DNA from: a virus | Strand: one strand, 5' to 3' | DNA: 64,000 nucleotides | IMG/VR virus record: IMGVR_UViG_3300046753_000522 | Coordinates: 1-64,000 of that record | Part shown: positions 15,840-25,919 of the stretch, one piece after another | Layout: each line of letters begins with the position of its first letter | Numbering within the stretch: position 1 is the stretch's first letter | The notes under the pieces: model-generated | What the model was told of the DNA's origin: nothing | The model's input: the letters and a program-made list of their open reading frames with translations, nothing else | The model's database searches: none | Made by a program: the position numbers and the translations under genes

Positions 15840-18476
15840 TCAGAAATCGTCACCGCCGCTACCAGCATCAATGGTGGTAAGTACAATGCTGTTGCCGTTC
15901 AGGTCCTGGTAGTCGGACGCTCGAATAGGCGCTCCGTCAAAAAGAAACTTGTCGTTGTACTGAACATACTGAGACTGTTTGCCATAACCAGATACCAGCA
16001 TTTCAATTGGAACATTCATCCCCCAATTATTCGAGGTCATGATCGTCACGATCTCGCCGTTTGGACCTTCATTGCCGCTAATGGACACAGTGCCACCACC
16101 GCCTCCGTTTGTGATACTTATGCTGTTCGATCCTACGACAGTACCACCAGCGTCCGTAACTGCTTGACCCGTACCAAAATCAGTTGTACGGACGGACATC
16201 CAGTCGCTAGACCAAACCGAATCGTAAAGAACAACAAACTCTGGAAGGTTCGATATGTCCGTTGTGTTCTGGTCAATACTTGCTTGGAGTGTATTATGCT
16301 CAGTTACGTTCCAAGCATGCTCAGAGTCGAGACTTGCTTGTAGTGCGACATACTCAGTTACATTCTGACTTCTTTCAGAGTCAAAGAGTGCATCTACCTG
16401 TGACTGGGTGTAGTACCAACCGTCGGTGATATCCTGCCTAACCGAAACGGTAGGTCGGACAGGGTCAGTTTCGTCGACTTCGATTGCTGTGCCTGCTTGA
16501 ACGCGAACAACGGAGGCAGAGTTAATGCTTCCGACATTCTGCCAAGTGGAACCGTCTGAATCCCAGACAAGTCCGTCACCAGAGTCGACAGTTGACAGTC
16601 CAACCCAACTCGCGTCTGCTGTACCAGAGGAAGTGTTGATGTACATATCCCCGTTGCCAGCATCAGGAGCAGTAGAGTAACCTGAAATGTTATCAGTAGC
16701 ATCAACCGTTCCTTTGAAACTAACCGTCGAGGCGATACCGATATTCGAGTTTGTCCAAACACTTCCGTTCCATTGCAACACGTCATCGCCTGCGAGGGTC
16801 GGAGTGTTGATCTGCACATCAGAAAGATTATCAATTGACATTCTCTCATCAAGGAAGGCAGAATCAATTGCCGTAGTTATACGGGCGTCTACGCGAGCAT
16901 CAGTATAGTAGAGGTTCGAACCTTCATCAACATCGGTAGTAGTCAGTTCGTCTATCCTTTGGTTGATAGAACCGTTCTCAGTTACGTTCCAAGCATGCTC
17001 TGAGTCTAAACTTGCTTGTAGTGCAGCATGGTCAGTTGCATTCTGCGATTCATTCGTATCGATATTTGCTTGAAGTGTATTATGTTCTGCTACATTCCAA
17101 GCATGCTCTGAGTCGAGACTTGCCTGAAGAGCAGCATCAGCAGTTGTCCTGTCCGTGACTTCTGTGTCTACCCTAACTCCTAAATCGGAGTCAGCGTTCG
17201 AACGAGTTGTTGCTTCAGCATCGATGTTGGTCTGCAAAGTCGCATCATCTGATACGCTCTGTCCTCTTTCAGAATCGAGGAGAGCATCAACTTCTGTTTT
17301 GCTATAAGCATCAGTCGGAACAGGTAATCCTGTCACTGTTGCTCCAGTGAAGTCAACATCTCCAGTCGCCGTAATGTTAGCGATATCCAGAGTACCATCA
17401 GTCTGGTCAGTACCAGCGTCGATGATTGTGTGTAACCCGTCTGGAGTAGTTACATCACCAGCAGTAGCACCATATACTGTTCCGGAGAAGATTGCATTTT
17501 CAGCATCGACGATCACATTTGCACTACCGTCAATCAAGTTGCCTTTGTATGTGGCAGCGGTATTGACATCCCCAGCATCGAGGACAATAGCAGTAGTGTC
17601 AGTTGGGTCAGCAAGGTTATATCCAACCTTTGTGACATAGTCGACCTGTGCTGGTATACCATCTATGCTTGCCTGAAGTGCAACATGTTCTCCTACGTTC
17701 CAAGCATGCTCAGAGTCGATGCTTGCCTGTAGTGCGGCGTGGTCTGTTGCGTTCTGCGATTCATTAGAATCAATGCTTGCCTGTAGTGCGGCACGTGCTT
17801 CTAGATTATCGCTATCCTTATCATCAATCTCTGCCTGTGTATAGTACCAACCGTCAGTGACAGTCTTGTCAACAGAAACCGTGGGACGAGAAGGATCAGT
17901 TTCATCAACTTCGACACCCGTTCCTGGTTGAACCTGGACTACAGAACCACTGTTAATGTTTCCTACGTTTCTCCAAGTTGAGTCGTCGTTATCCCAAACA
18001 ATGGCGTCACCAGCGGTTACAGATCCTAAACCTGTCCAACTGGCATCTGCTGTACCGTCAACGGTATTGATATAGAGATCACCATTCGATGCAGAAGGGG
18101 CAGTTTCAGTAGTAGCATCTACTGAACCTTTGAACTCAACTGTCGAGGTGATACCGAGGTTTGCGTTTGTCCAAACACTTCCGTTCCACTGCAGTATATC
18201 AGTAGCATTAAGCGTTGGTGAGTTGATTTGCACATCCGAAAGATTGTCAATTGGCATTCTCTCATCGAGGAAGGCAGAATCAATTGCCGTGTTTATATGG
18301 GCATCTACTCGTGCATCAGTATAGTAGAGATTAGATCCCTCTGCCACTGAATCCGTAGTGAGATTATCAATCCTCTGTGCGAGTTCATCTTCGGCGGTTG
18401 ACTCCTCCCACACCCATTTTCCATTGACAAGTACCCATCCATTTTGGGCGGGGTCTGTAATCGATTCACTGGTCAT
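15840..18476 (-). CDS. Repetitive tail fibre protein
   Basis: The 878-residue fibre-type protein starts with a short 'WVLVNGKWVWE' segment. A module of about 190 residues follows (LAQRIDNLTTDSVAEGSNLY to VTDGWYYTQ). Next comes a central region with repeats of the LQASIDSEHAWNVAEH kind, which should form trimeric coiled coil, then a second copy of the 190-residue module near residues 505-695. A C-terminal domain (from ~730) contains GGGGGTVSISGNEGPNGEIV and ends in GSGGDDF. The same module occurs in the large fibre at 19399-24720. These repeats are common in tail fibres of environmental T4-like phages. I infer part of the long-fibre or receptor-binding apparatus. Confidence 0.85.
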   Translation of the reverse strand: MTSESITDPAQNGWVLVNGKWVWEESTAEDELAQRIDNLTTDSVAEGSNLYYTDARVDAHINTAIDSAFLDERMPIDNLSDVQINSPTLNATDILQWNGSVWTNANLGITSTVEFKGSVDATTETAPSASNGDLYINTVDGTADASWTGLGSVTAGDAIVWDNDDSTWRNVGNINSGSVVQVQPGTGVEVDETDPSRPTVSVDKTVTDGWYYTQAEIDDKDSDNLEARAALQASIDSNESQNATDHAALQASIDSEHAWNVGEHVALQASIDGIPAQVDYVTKVGYNLADPTDTTAIVLDAGDVNTAATYKGNLIDGSANVIVDAENAIFSGTVYGATAGDVTTPDGLHTIIDAGTDQTDGTLDIANITATGDVDFTGATVTGLPVPTDAYSKTEVDALLDSERGQSVSDDATLQTNIDAEATTRSNADSDLGVRVDTEVTDRTTADAALQASLDSEHAWNVAEHNTLQANIDTNESQNATDHAALQASLDSEHAWNVTENGSINQRIDELTTTDVDEGSNLYYTDARVDARITTAIDSAFLDERMSIDNLSDVQINTPTLAGDDVLQWNGSVWTNSNIGIASTVSFKGTVDATDNISGYSTAPDAGNGDMYINTSSGTADASWVGLSTVDSGDGLVWDSDGSTWQNVGSINSASVVRVQAGTAIEVDETDPVRPTVSVRQDITDGWYYTQSQVDALFDSERSQNVTEYVALQASLDSEHAWNVTEHNTLQASIDQNTTDISNLPEFVVLYDSVWSSDWMSVRTTDFGTGQAVTDAGGTVVGSNSISITNGGGGGTVSISGNEGPNGEIVTIMTSNNWGMNVPIEMLVSGYGKQSQYVQYNDKFLFDGAPIRASDYQDLNGNSIVLTTIDAGSGGDDF

Positions 18477-18556
18477 TGTGAAACTCCTGAGTTCTATTGT
18501 AGTTTTTACTTATCCTGGGTATTGGGTGCGAATTTGGCGCCATACATAATGCCACA

Positions 18557-19399
18557 TTAAGCGTACCCGAAAACAGTTGCAGCGATAGCGCACCTGGGCG
18601 ACGATCCAGCAGTCGTATTTGTTAATGTTATACTTGGATTAGATGCTCCTGTGATTACAGCGAACCTACCTGAACCCAAGGAATTATCGACTCCAGCATA
18701 GGTAGATACTGATCCAGTGCTGGTTGTTATTTGCATGCTCGATGTGGTGCCAAAGTCGGTGTATCCAGCGATGAAGATTATATCATCGGTAGTTGCAGTC
18801 ATCTGAAGGGAGATAGGTGAACCCGAACCCTTTGCTGTGGTCTTTGACTGAAGTGCTGTTGAACCTCTGTTACCATTAACAAGTCTAAACGCAGCAGCAC
18901 CACCACGGAATCCACCCGAGTTAGTGGTTTGTGCGACTGTAAGAGTACTATCCCCTATCAGGTTACCACTTGCTGCGCGACTTCCCACATATACACTGGT
19001 CTGATCCGCAGATGACATCGGCGTGCGGGCATGGTGAGTGCAGTTATTGGAGTTCAAGGTGTAAGTCTGATCGGAGGTACCAGTACCCTCCACTCCACCG
19101 CAGACAACAATGGTGTCGTCGGCGGTTACAGTTGAACCATTCACACTCCCGCTGAAAAATGAAGAGGTGGCGTTGATCACACTACCCAAGTATACGAAAC
19201 TTAAAGGAACTTCCGCTGATGCACCTTGCCACTCATTAAACCCCATCTGAGTGGCATCGCCTTTGCCAATGATTGCTCGTATATCAGCATCATTTATTCC
19301 GCACTGAGTGCCCGTTACGCCGCCTGCTTCAATATGTATCTCATTCAGAGATATCTGACCAGTCGGTAGTGCACTTGTTGTTGCAGAATCGCCACTCAT
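18557..19399 (-). CDS. Putative fibre tip or adhesin-like protein
   Basis: The 280-residue protein opens with GQISLNEIHIEAGGVTGTQC and then GINDADIRAIIG, a start found in small fibre or tip proteins of marine myoviruses. A Gly/Ser/Thr-rich beta domain follows (residues 65-280) with no charged clusters, ending RCAIAATVFGYA. The start codon overlaps the stop of the large S74 fibre gene at 19399, suggesting coupled expression with it. A cap or tip for that fibre is a reasonable guess, not shown by the sequence. Confidence 0.75.
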   Translation of the reverse strand: MSGDSATTSALPTGQISLNEIHIEAGGVTGTQCGINDADIRAIIGKGDATQMGFNEWQGASAEVPLSFVYLGSVINATSSFFSGSVNGSTVTADDTIVVCGGVEGTGTSDQTYTLNSNNCTHHARTPMSSADQTSVYVGSRAASGNLIGDSTLTVAQTTNSGGFRGGAAAFRLVNGNRGSTALQSKTTAKGSGSPISLQMTATTDDIIFIAGYTDFGTTSSMQITTSTGSVSTYAGVDNSLGSGRFAVITGASNPSITLTNTTAGSSPRCAIAATVFGYA

Positions 19400-22300
19400 T
19401 ACTTTTTCAACTCCTCAATCTCTGCGGAGAGTTGTTTGATACTCTCAATCAGAAGTGGCACAAGTCTGGCGTAGTCCACAGTGAGGTATTCTTCACCGGA
19501 CACACTTCCACCCTCGCCGTCATCATCCACTGGGGCGCGATGGATTACCTCTGGCACCACTTCCATTACAGACTGTGCACTCACACCGACTTCTTTCTTG
19601 TCACCCTCGTAACCCAACTCGTGTGCTTTGTCGTTGGGAGTGTAGTAGAAAGTTTCGATTGACTTGACCTTCTCTATTGGGTCTTCGATACTGCCAACCA
19701 CATTCTTGAGTCTCTCATCAGAGTAGTAGGCGACAATATTCGATGTACACCTGAGTTCGGAAGTGAACCTCTTGATACCACCGACATCTTGAGCACCAGA
19801 AGTCTTCACTGCATCGGAACCAGTATACAGCGTTGGTTTACCTGTCAGGTCATCATAAGCACCACTAAAGGTGCTGACAGTGACAGCACCAGTGCTACCA
19901 TTCACACTGGACACATAAGAAGTTGTATCCGCGAGAGCGCCAACATCTGCGGCATCGAGGACAACCGTCCCCGTCTGACCGTTGACAGTGTCAATCGGTG
20001 CGGAGACTATCTCAGATGCATTTGCTAGTCTCACCCAATTTCCTGCATGAGCAAAGTATCCTGCTCCAGTGCCGTGGACGTGAGCAAACATGCCGTGGTT
20101 GTCTGTAGCAGATGGTAGGTCACCCTCCGCAGAGTACACATTGGAGAAGAGAACTTTGTTTCCTCCCATGTCTAGAGTGCTCGATGTGACCGCACTGATT
20201 GCATCTGCTGAATCAAATCCAGTCGGGATACTTATCAGAGCATTTACATATGCTGAGTCGACAACTGTTTCTACACGCTCATCGGTGAAGTACAAGTTGT
20301 TTGACCCTTCATCGATGTTATCTGTTGTCGCATTATTGACAATCAGTGTTGCCCTGACATCTGCTCGAGCATCCGTGTAGTACAGGTTGGTTGAACCTTC
20401 TGCCAGATCATCCGTGCTTGCGATAGAACTACCGTCAACTCCGTCCCTGCCTGCTGCTCCGTCTCTACCTGTTGGACTCTCCAACCAGTAGACTCCATCC
20501 CAGATCCACATGACTGCGTCGCCACTATCGGGTGTCTCTAACCATTGTTGTCCCATGTTAGGGGCAGTGGGCGCGTCCTTATTAATGTAAACGACACCCG
20601 CACTATCAAAGTTGACACGTGCTTGTACATATGCCGAGTCTACGAATGTTTCAACACGAGCATCAGTATAGAAAAGATTGGTTGAACCTTCTGCTAGGTC
20701 ATCTGTAGACTTCTGCGCAAAGTTAGAGTCTACCCTCGCATCCGTGTAATAGAGGTTCGAACCTTCTGCCACTGAATCCGTGGTGAGGTTATCAATCCTC
20801 TGACCAAGGTCAGCATCTTCGCTTGACAACGCTGCGATAGCAGAGTCGACATACTTCTTATGTGGGATGTCGAGGTCGTCGGTAACTCCATAGTCGGCAT
20901 TGTATGTTGCCTTTTGGAAGTTCTTGTTTGCGCCACTAATGATCTGTATTGCTGCGCTGGTGTTTCTCTGTATGGTGAGATTGCTATCACCAACACTGGA
21001 GATCTTATTGGTTCTGATCTTACCCTGATCATACACCTCAATGTTTCCATTATTGACATAGATAGAGTTACCACTATCGAAAATGAGGTTACCAGTCATG
21101 GTGTCGCCCGACTTATTAACCTTATCACTGTCGCTGACACCCGCCGTAATAGCATTCAATGCACTGTCGACGTATTGTTTATTAGTCGCGTGATGATCCA
21201 TATTAGGATACTTCACATGGTATAAACCCAGAGATCCATTGCTTACCGATATGAACACATCATTTGTGTCTGAATCGGCGATCTTGAATTCTTCTTTCAC
21301 CATGTTGCGTTTCGATTTGTGCAGTAATTCGTTGGTCTCAGTTTCAAGATCGCCCAACTTCTGGAACATTGGTTGCAGATTCTGTTCTGTTGCGACTAAC
21401 TCATCGTCGAAGTAGAGTCCAACTTGATGCTTATCCCATACGAGTCTCTGGAAACTACCGTCATCAACACTAAGGAGGAACGAATTGTCGAGAGGGGAGA
21501 ATGCTGCGCCCCACATTGAACTTTTAAATTGCCTATTGACAAGGGTCCAGTTGATGCCATCCTTTGACACCATTATCTTGGAACTTCCACTGGATTCCCG
21601 ACTACCTGCTACCCAAAGTCCGTTACCATATGCCACAGATACCCAACGTTTTTCGGATGCTGCAGATGCCGCAGTCCAGTTGATACCATCGGTCGAGTAC
21701 ATGACTCGGTTTGTGCCATCAGATGATACTGCTACGAACTTTCCGTCGCCGTATGTTATACCGAACCATTGATTTTCTTCTACTCCCGCTGTTGCCGTGT
21801 TCCAGTTTACACCATCGGTAGAGTAGATGACAAAACCATTATTGGTTGGGAAATCATCGTATGCTACTGCTACAAAAGTGCCATTGCCATATGCAATGTC
21901 TTGGAACTCTGCTGCCAGTGCATTGTGGTTGTTCCAATTGATACCGTCTGTCGAGGTAGAAACTTGATATGTGCCTCTACTCGTTACTGCTACAAACTTG
22001 CCATCACCGTATGTGACTGCTGAGTATCCACCGTAGTCGTTTCCGTCACCTGGAGCATAACCTGTTGCTTCCTGCCATGTTTCTGCGTTGTCTGTTGAAT
22101 AGAGAATCTTGTTTGTGAAACTGTAGATTACTGTTACCCAAGTTCCGTTACCATCTGTTGCGACATCATAGTATCCGCTTTTCTCATGGGCAGTGGTTGC
22201 AGTGGTCCAATTAATTCCGTCATCGGAGTAGATGATACCTTCGAAGTCGTCATTCTTTGAAATGGATACTGCTACCCATCTACCATTAGCATATTCAACT

Positions 22301-24720
22301 GCCCTTAAACTCTGACCAGTCTTGGTCGACAAGTGGCGCATCCAAGCATCGGTGAAATTCGCCTCTGTCTTCATTTCTAAATCGAAGTCTGAGTCGGAAC
22401 CACCCGCGAAGGTTACTGCAGATCTGAAGGCATTGGACGAATCTCGATACATTCGAACTTCAGGCAATGACAGTTTACCAGTCATCGTATCGCCAGTCAC
22501 ATCTACAAACTGTGATGAATCCATTTGGTCGAATGAAATGTTAGCGAAAGCAGAGTCGAGCATTCTCTTGTTGACCGCGTCATATGAATCAACGGCATCT
22601 GCCACATCGGTGATACGATGACTGTTCATGCTGATGTTTACATTGTAATCTATCGATGCGTCTGCATTGAAACTTACCATGTCCACATTAACAGTAGAAC
22701 TGTCTTTAGTCTCTACATCCAGATTGTCCTGAGTGAAGAATGTCATTCCCGATCCAACAGTCTGGATGTGATTGACATCCATGACCCAGAATGATCCATC
22801 TACCGTGACAGAAGAAACTCCATAGTCCGCATACTGACCTGCCTTGTACAATCGAATGATGGTCCCTATGGTGGGAGTGTTGATCGTATTACCATCGGGG
22901 CGACTGGTGAAACTCAATTTCCATTGAGTGATTTCTGACGGGTCTCGAGAACCACCCAGATTTGCCTGGATATCTCCTGCACCGACTGTATCCGTCGATC
23001 TCCTATAGACGATCTTTCCAAATGGTAAAAATTCTGACTCGGTTCCTCGAATCTTCAGACTGTTGCCAGAACTTCCTCCTGTGAGTCGAACTGTAACATC
23101 AGATGCTGATGGGTTGTTGTTGAAGAGATCGATGTGCTGGGCAGAATCAGGATCAATGGTCATGATGGTCTGATGGGCACCATTAAATGCTAAAGTCCCC
23201 GACATAGCATCACCAGACTTTGAGACCTTGCCACTGTCAAGAGCAGCATGTTCTGCTACGTTCCACGCATGCTCAGAGTCGACAGTGGCATCTAAATATG
23301 CTTTGTGTATCAAGTCATACTCATGATTTCCCGCCGATTGAGAAGCAAGGTAGTTGTATCTTGCTGGTCTATTACTAAACTCTGTCACACTGCTCGAAAG
23401 TATGATACCTGAAGATCCTGATTTCTGAAGGCGCAGATCTTCGCCAGTGAGACTGGACACTATACTTGAAGCAACTTCACCTTCTACAATTACCGAACCT
23501 GTCACTGTTCCGCCAGTGAGGGGAAGGTATCCGGCGAGATCCGAGTCGACTTGTGACTGCGTATAGTACCAACCGTCGGTTACAGTCTTGTTGATAGAAA
23601 CCGTGGGGCGAGCAGGATCAGTCTCGTCGACTTCAATACCCGTTCCAGGTTGAACACGAACAATAGAACCGCTGTTAATGTGCCCTACGTTTCTCCAACT
23701 TGTATCATCTTCGTCCCAAACAAGACCGTCACCAGAATCTACGCTCGTCAGTCCGACCCAACTCGCGACTGCCGTACCAGAGGAGGTGTTGATATAGAGG
23801 TCGCCATTATCCGCTGATGGAGCAGTCTCGACGGTTGCGTCGGTTGTTCCCCTAAAAGTGACAGTAGTTGCGATACCAATATTCGTGTTTGTCCAGACAC
23901 TACCATTCCACTGAAGAACGTCAGTAGCATCGAGAGTAGGGAAGTTTATTTGAACGTCAGAAAGATTGTCAATTGGCATCCGTTCATCAAGGAAGTCCGA
24001 GTCAATTGCCACATCAATGCGGGCATCTACTCGAGCATCGGTATAGTAGAGGTTCGAACCTTCTGCCACTGAATCCGTGGTGAGGTTATCAATCCTCTGC
24101 CCAAGTTCTACATGCTCTGTTGCGTTTTGTGCTTCGTTTGAGTCAATACTTGATTGCATCGAATCAATACTTGATTGCAGTGCGTTATGTTCTGCTACGT
24201 TCCAAGCATGCTCAGAGTCTAGACTTGCTTGTATTGCGGAAGTATCGGACAGGTCTGAATCAAGCGAGTCAATGCTTGCTTGAAGTGCAGCGTGTTCTGC
24301 TGCATTTCGTGCTTCGTTTGAGTCAATGCTTGCTTGTAGTGCAGCATGCTCTGCTACGTTCCATGCATGCTCAGAGTCTAAATGGTCAGAGGGATCATGG
24401 GCAGCAAAGTCGCTATCGAACCTTGCAGTAGTATAGTACAGGTTGGTTGAACCTTCTGCTAGGTCATCTGTAGACTTCTGCGCAAAGTTAGAGTCTACCC
24501 TCGCATCCGTGTAGTACAGGTTGGTTGAACCTTCTGCCAGATCATCCGTAGTTGAGGATTCAATTGTTGAAGAAGAATCGGCGCCAAGGATGTAATCTGT
24601 TAGTCCTTGGATCGATACTTTCTTCGTTCGCATTGTCTCATTATCGACGAATGGTACTACGTCGAGTGGAGATATATCGGAATCTCCAGGTGGCAGTTGC
24701 GAAATCTTAATGAGTGCCAT
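19399..24720 (-). CDS. Large tail fibre with propeller and C-terminal S74 chaperone
   Basis: The protein has 1773 residues. The N-terminus (MALIKISQLPPGDSDISPLD) is followed by YTDAR and LQASIDSEHAWNVAEH repeats and one copy of the 190-residue module shared with the neighbouring fibre. Seven repeats at roughly residues 792-1100, with 'YSTDGINW' motifs, fit a seven-bladed propeller. More fibre repeats follow, including a short Gly-rich GRDGAAGRDGVDGS collagen-like stretch. The last ~107 residues are a peptidase S74 domain beginning SDERLKNVVG, with Ser1667 and Lys1672. S74 domains trimerise fibres and then cut themselves off before the Ser, so the mature fibre probably ends near residue 1666. 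This is the best candidate for the main receptor-binding fibre. Confidence 0.9.
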   Translation of the reverse strand: MALIKISQLPPGDSDISPLDVVPFVDNETMRTKKVSIQGLTDYILGADSSSTIESSTTDDLAEGSTNLYYTDARVDSNFAQKSTDDLAEGSTNLYYTTARFDSDFAAHDPSDHLDSEHAWNVAEHAALQASIDSNEARNAAEHAALQASIDSLDSDLSDTSAIQASLDSEHAWNVAEHNALQSSIDSMQSSIDSNEAQNATEHVELGQRIDNLTTDSVAEGSNLYYTDARVDARIDVAIDSDFLDERMPIDNLSDVQINFPTLDATDVLQWNGSVWTNTNIGIATTVTFRGTTDATVETAPSADNGDLYINTSSGTAVASWVGLTSVDSGDGLVWDEDDTSWRNVGHINSGSIVRVQPGTGIEVDETDPARPTVSINKTVTDGWYYTQSQVDSDLAGYLPLTGGTVTGSVIVEGEVASSIVSSLTGEDLRLQKSGSSGIILSSSVTEFSNRPARYNYLASQSAGNHEYDLIHKAYLDATVDSEHAWNVAEHAALDSGKVSKSGDAMSGTLAFNGAHQTIMTIDPDSAQHIDLFNNNPSASDVTVRLTGGSSGNSLKIRGTESEFLPFGKIVYRRSTDTVGAGDIQANLGGSRDPSEITQWKLSFTSRPDGNTINTPTIGTIIRLYKAGQYADYGVSSVTVDGSFWVMDVNHIQTVGSGMTFFTQDNLDVETKDSSTVNVDMVSFNADASIDYNVNISMNSHRITDVADAVDSYDAVNKRMLDSAFANISFDQMDSSQFVDVTGDTMTGKLSLPEVRMYRDSSNAFRSAVTFAGGSDSDFDLEMKTEANFTDAWMRHLSTKTGQSLRAVEYANGRWVAVSISKNDDFEGIIYSDDGINWTTATTAHEKSGYYDVATDGNGTWVTVIYSFTNKILYSTDNAETWQEATGYAPGDGNDYGGYSAVTYGDGKFVAVTSRGTYQVSTSTDGINWNNHNALAAEFQDIAYGNGTFVAVAYDDFPTNNGFVIYSTDGVNWNTATAGVEENQWFGITYGDGKFVAVSSDGTNRVMYSTDGINWTAASAASEKRWVSVAYGNGLWVAGSRESSGSSKIMVSKDGINWTLVNRQFKSSMWGAAFSPLDNSFLLSVDDGSFQRLVWDKHQVGLYFDDELVATEQNLQPMFQKLGDLETETNELLHKSKRNMVKEEFKIADSDTNDVFISVSNGSLGLYHVKYPNMDHHATNKQYVDSALNAITAGVSDSDKVNKSGDTMTGNLIFDSGNSIYVNNGNIEVYDQGKIRTNKISSVGDSNLTIQRNTSAAIQIISGANKNFQKATYNADYGVTDDLDIPHKKYVDSAIAALSSEDADLGQRIDNLTTDSVAEGSNLYYTDARVDSNFAQKSTDDLAEGSTNLFYTDARVETFVDSAYVQARVNFDSAGVVYINKDAPTAPNMGQQWLETPDSGDAVMWIWDGVYWLESPTGRDGAAGRDGVDGSSIASTDDLAEGSTNLYYTDARADVRATLIVNNATTDNIDEGSNNLYFTDERVETVVDSAYVNALISIPTGFDSADAISAVTSSTLDMGGNKVLFSNVYSAEGDLPSATDNHGMFAHVHGTGAGYFAHAGNWVRLANASEIVSAPIDTVNGQTGTVVLDAADVGALADTTSYVSSVNGSTGAVTVSTFSGAYDDLTGKPTLYTGSDAVKTSGAQDVGGIKRFTSELRCTSNIVAYYSDERLKNVVGSIEDPIEKVKSIETFYYTPNDKAHELGYEGDKKEVGVSAQSVMEVVPEVIHRAPVDDDGEGGSVSGEEYLTVDYARLVPLLIESIKQLSAEIEELKK
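21420..22345 (-). repeat. Seven propeller repeats in the S74 fibre
   Basis: Seven units of about 42-47 codons each carry a pattern of aromatic-Gly-x-Gly-x-[FW]-V-A-V, then [YM]-S-x-D-G-[IV]-N-W. I count seven, consistent with a single closed propeller placed mid-fibre. Confidence 0.8.
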
Positions 24721-24743
24721 GGGTGCCCCTTTTTATTATGCTA

Positions 24744-25919
24744 TTATGGTGACGAGTCCTCGAGTACAATTGCTACAGGTTCGCCTGAGTCGTTTGACAT
24801 TTCGAGAACAACGATATCTGCATCTGTTGGGTTTTCTGTTGTCAACATCTGCGAGAGGTCTGCGGAATACACAACGGCATACCCGTCAATTTCCGTTCCT
24901 CTTGGATTCAATACAGTGTATTTAGTCAAATCAACTGCTGGGATTTCAGTAGAATTTGCTGATAATAAACCTGCTGTAGAAATATTCAACACAGTGCCCA
25001 CATCAGGTTTGAGGTTGTTGATGTCAGAGTCGACCAAGGTGTATGCTGTTGTGCCAGAGTCATACTTTGAGTTGATCCGGAGGTCGAAAGTAGCACTACT
25101 GAAATAAGGAACTGGCACCTCAACTGGATTCTGTATAAATGCATCGTTAATATCAATTACATCGATGTTGACGTTGTAGTCGCTATCGGGACTGACGGGG
25201 CGAGGTTCGGTCTCGACCCTGAGAGTCTCGAGATAATACTCGGGATCCATGTTCCAGAAGTCCACGTCGATACGATTGATGATCGCACCCTCGTCTGGTT
25301 TCGGTCCGAAGAAAGAGATCTTCATCTCGAAGGACAAGGTGTACACAATCGTTCGACGATTCTCTAGTGGTCCTTCATAGTCATCAGCGAAAGCAACCGA
25401 CGTTAGGATTACGGGGACGTCCTCGACGATGTCTGGATAATCTTCGATCGGTTTTACAGGAACGGTATACTGTGGTGCAAAGTAGGGTAGGATTTGCTCT
25501 ACGATTTGTAGGGCATCGTCCTGTTGCTTTGCATAAACATTCAACTCAAAAGAGATAATGTATGGTGTCGACACCTGAAACTTTGCGCCTGACTGATCGT
25601 TATCCACATGCTTCTTGTGAAAGTAATTCATCTTGGGCAACTGTCGTTGCGGGTCGTATGCGATGTTAGTGATCTCGAATGACATTCGTGGCAACTTAAT
25701 TGCCAACTGCCTTTCTTCTTCCTCACCATCAAACATCTCTGCGATTCGTTCGAGGAACTTTCTTTGGGGACCATATGCCAGAGGCACCTTCATCTGAGAA
25801 AGCGTCTCCCTTTCTTTGCTCTTCGCCTTTGTGGTTCTCACAACGTAGATGTTGTTGAACATCGCGCCAAAGATTGCGACAGACTTTCGGACTCTCTCGT
25901 GATAGAAATGCTTAAACAT
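24744..25919 (-). CDS. 15: Tail sheath stabiliser, T4 gp15-like
   Basis: gp15 caps the top of the tail and joins it to the neck. The N-terminal MFKHFYHERVRKSVAIFGAM and the segment FNNIYVVRTT, then MKVPLAYGPQRKFLERIAE, are diagnostic of the family. The protein has 391 residues, against 272 in T4. The extra ~150 residues are C-terminal, after about residue 235, and look like a separate beta-rich domain. The ATG is one base from the gp14 stop. Unlike T4, the next gene downstream is a fibre rather than gp16. Confidence 0.93.
   Translation of the reverse strand: MFKHFYHERVRKSVAIFGAMFNNIYVVRTTKAKSKERETLSQMKVPLAYGPQRKFLERIAEMFDGEEEERQLAIKLPRMSFEITNIAYDPQRQLPKMNYFHKKHVDNDQSGAKFQVSTPYIISFELNVYAKQQDDALQIVEQILPYFAPQYTVPVKPIEDYPDIVEDVPVILTSVAFADDYEGPLENRRTIVYTLSFEMKISFFGPKPDEGAIINRIDVDFWNMDPEYYLETLRVETEPRPVSPDSDYNVNIDVIDINDAFIQNPVEVPVPYFSSATFDLRINSKYDSGTTAYTLVDSDINNLKPDVGTVLNISTAGLLSANSTEIPAVDLTKYTVLNPRGTEIDGYAVVYSADLSQMLTTENPTDADIVVLEMSNDSGEPVAIVLEDSSP

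Noticed and set aside
20420-20470. A long collagen-like fibre domain
   Set aside because: Only a few Gly-x-y triplets (GRDGAAGRDGVDGS) are present, too few for a stable collagen helix. It is probably a short linker.
19399-24720. Active sialidase function for the Asp-box proteins
   Set aside because: Asp-box-like motifs are structural. The arginine triad, Tyr and Glu of a sialidase active site could not be identified, so a binding role is preferred.
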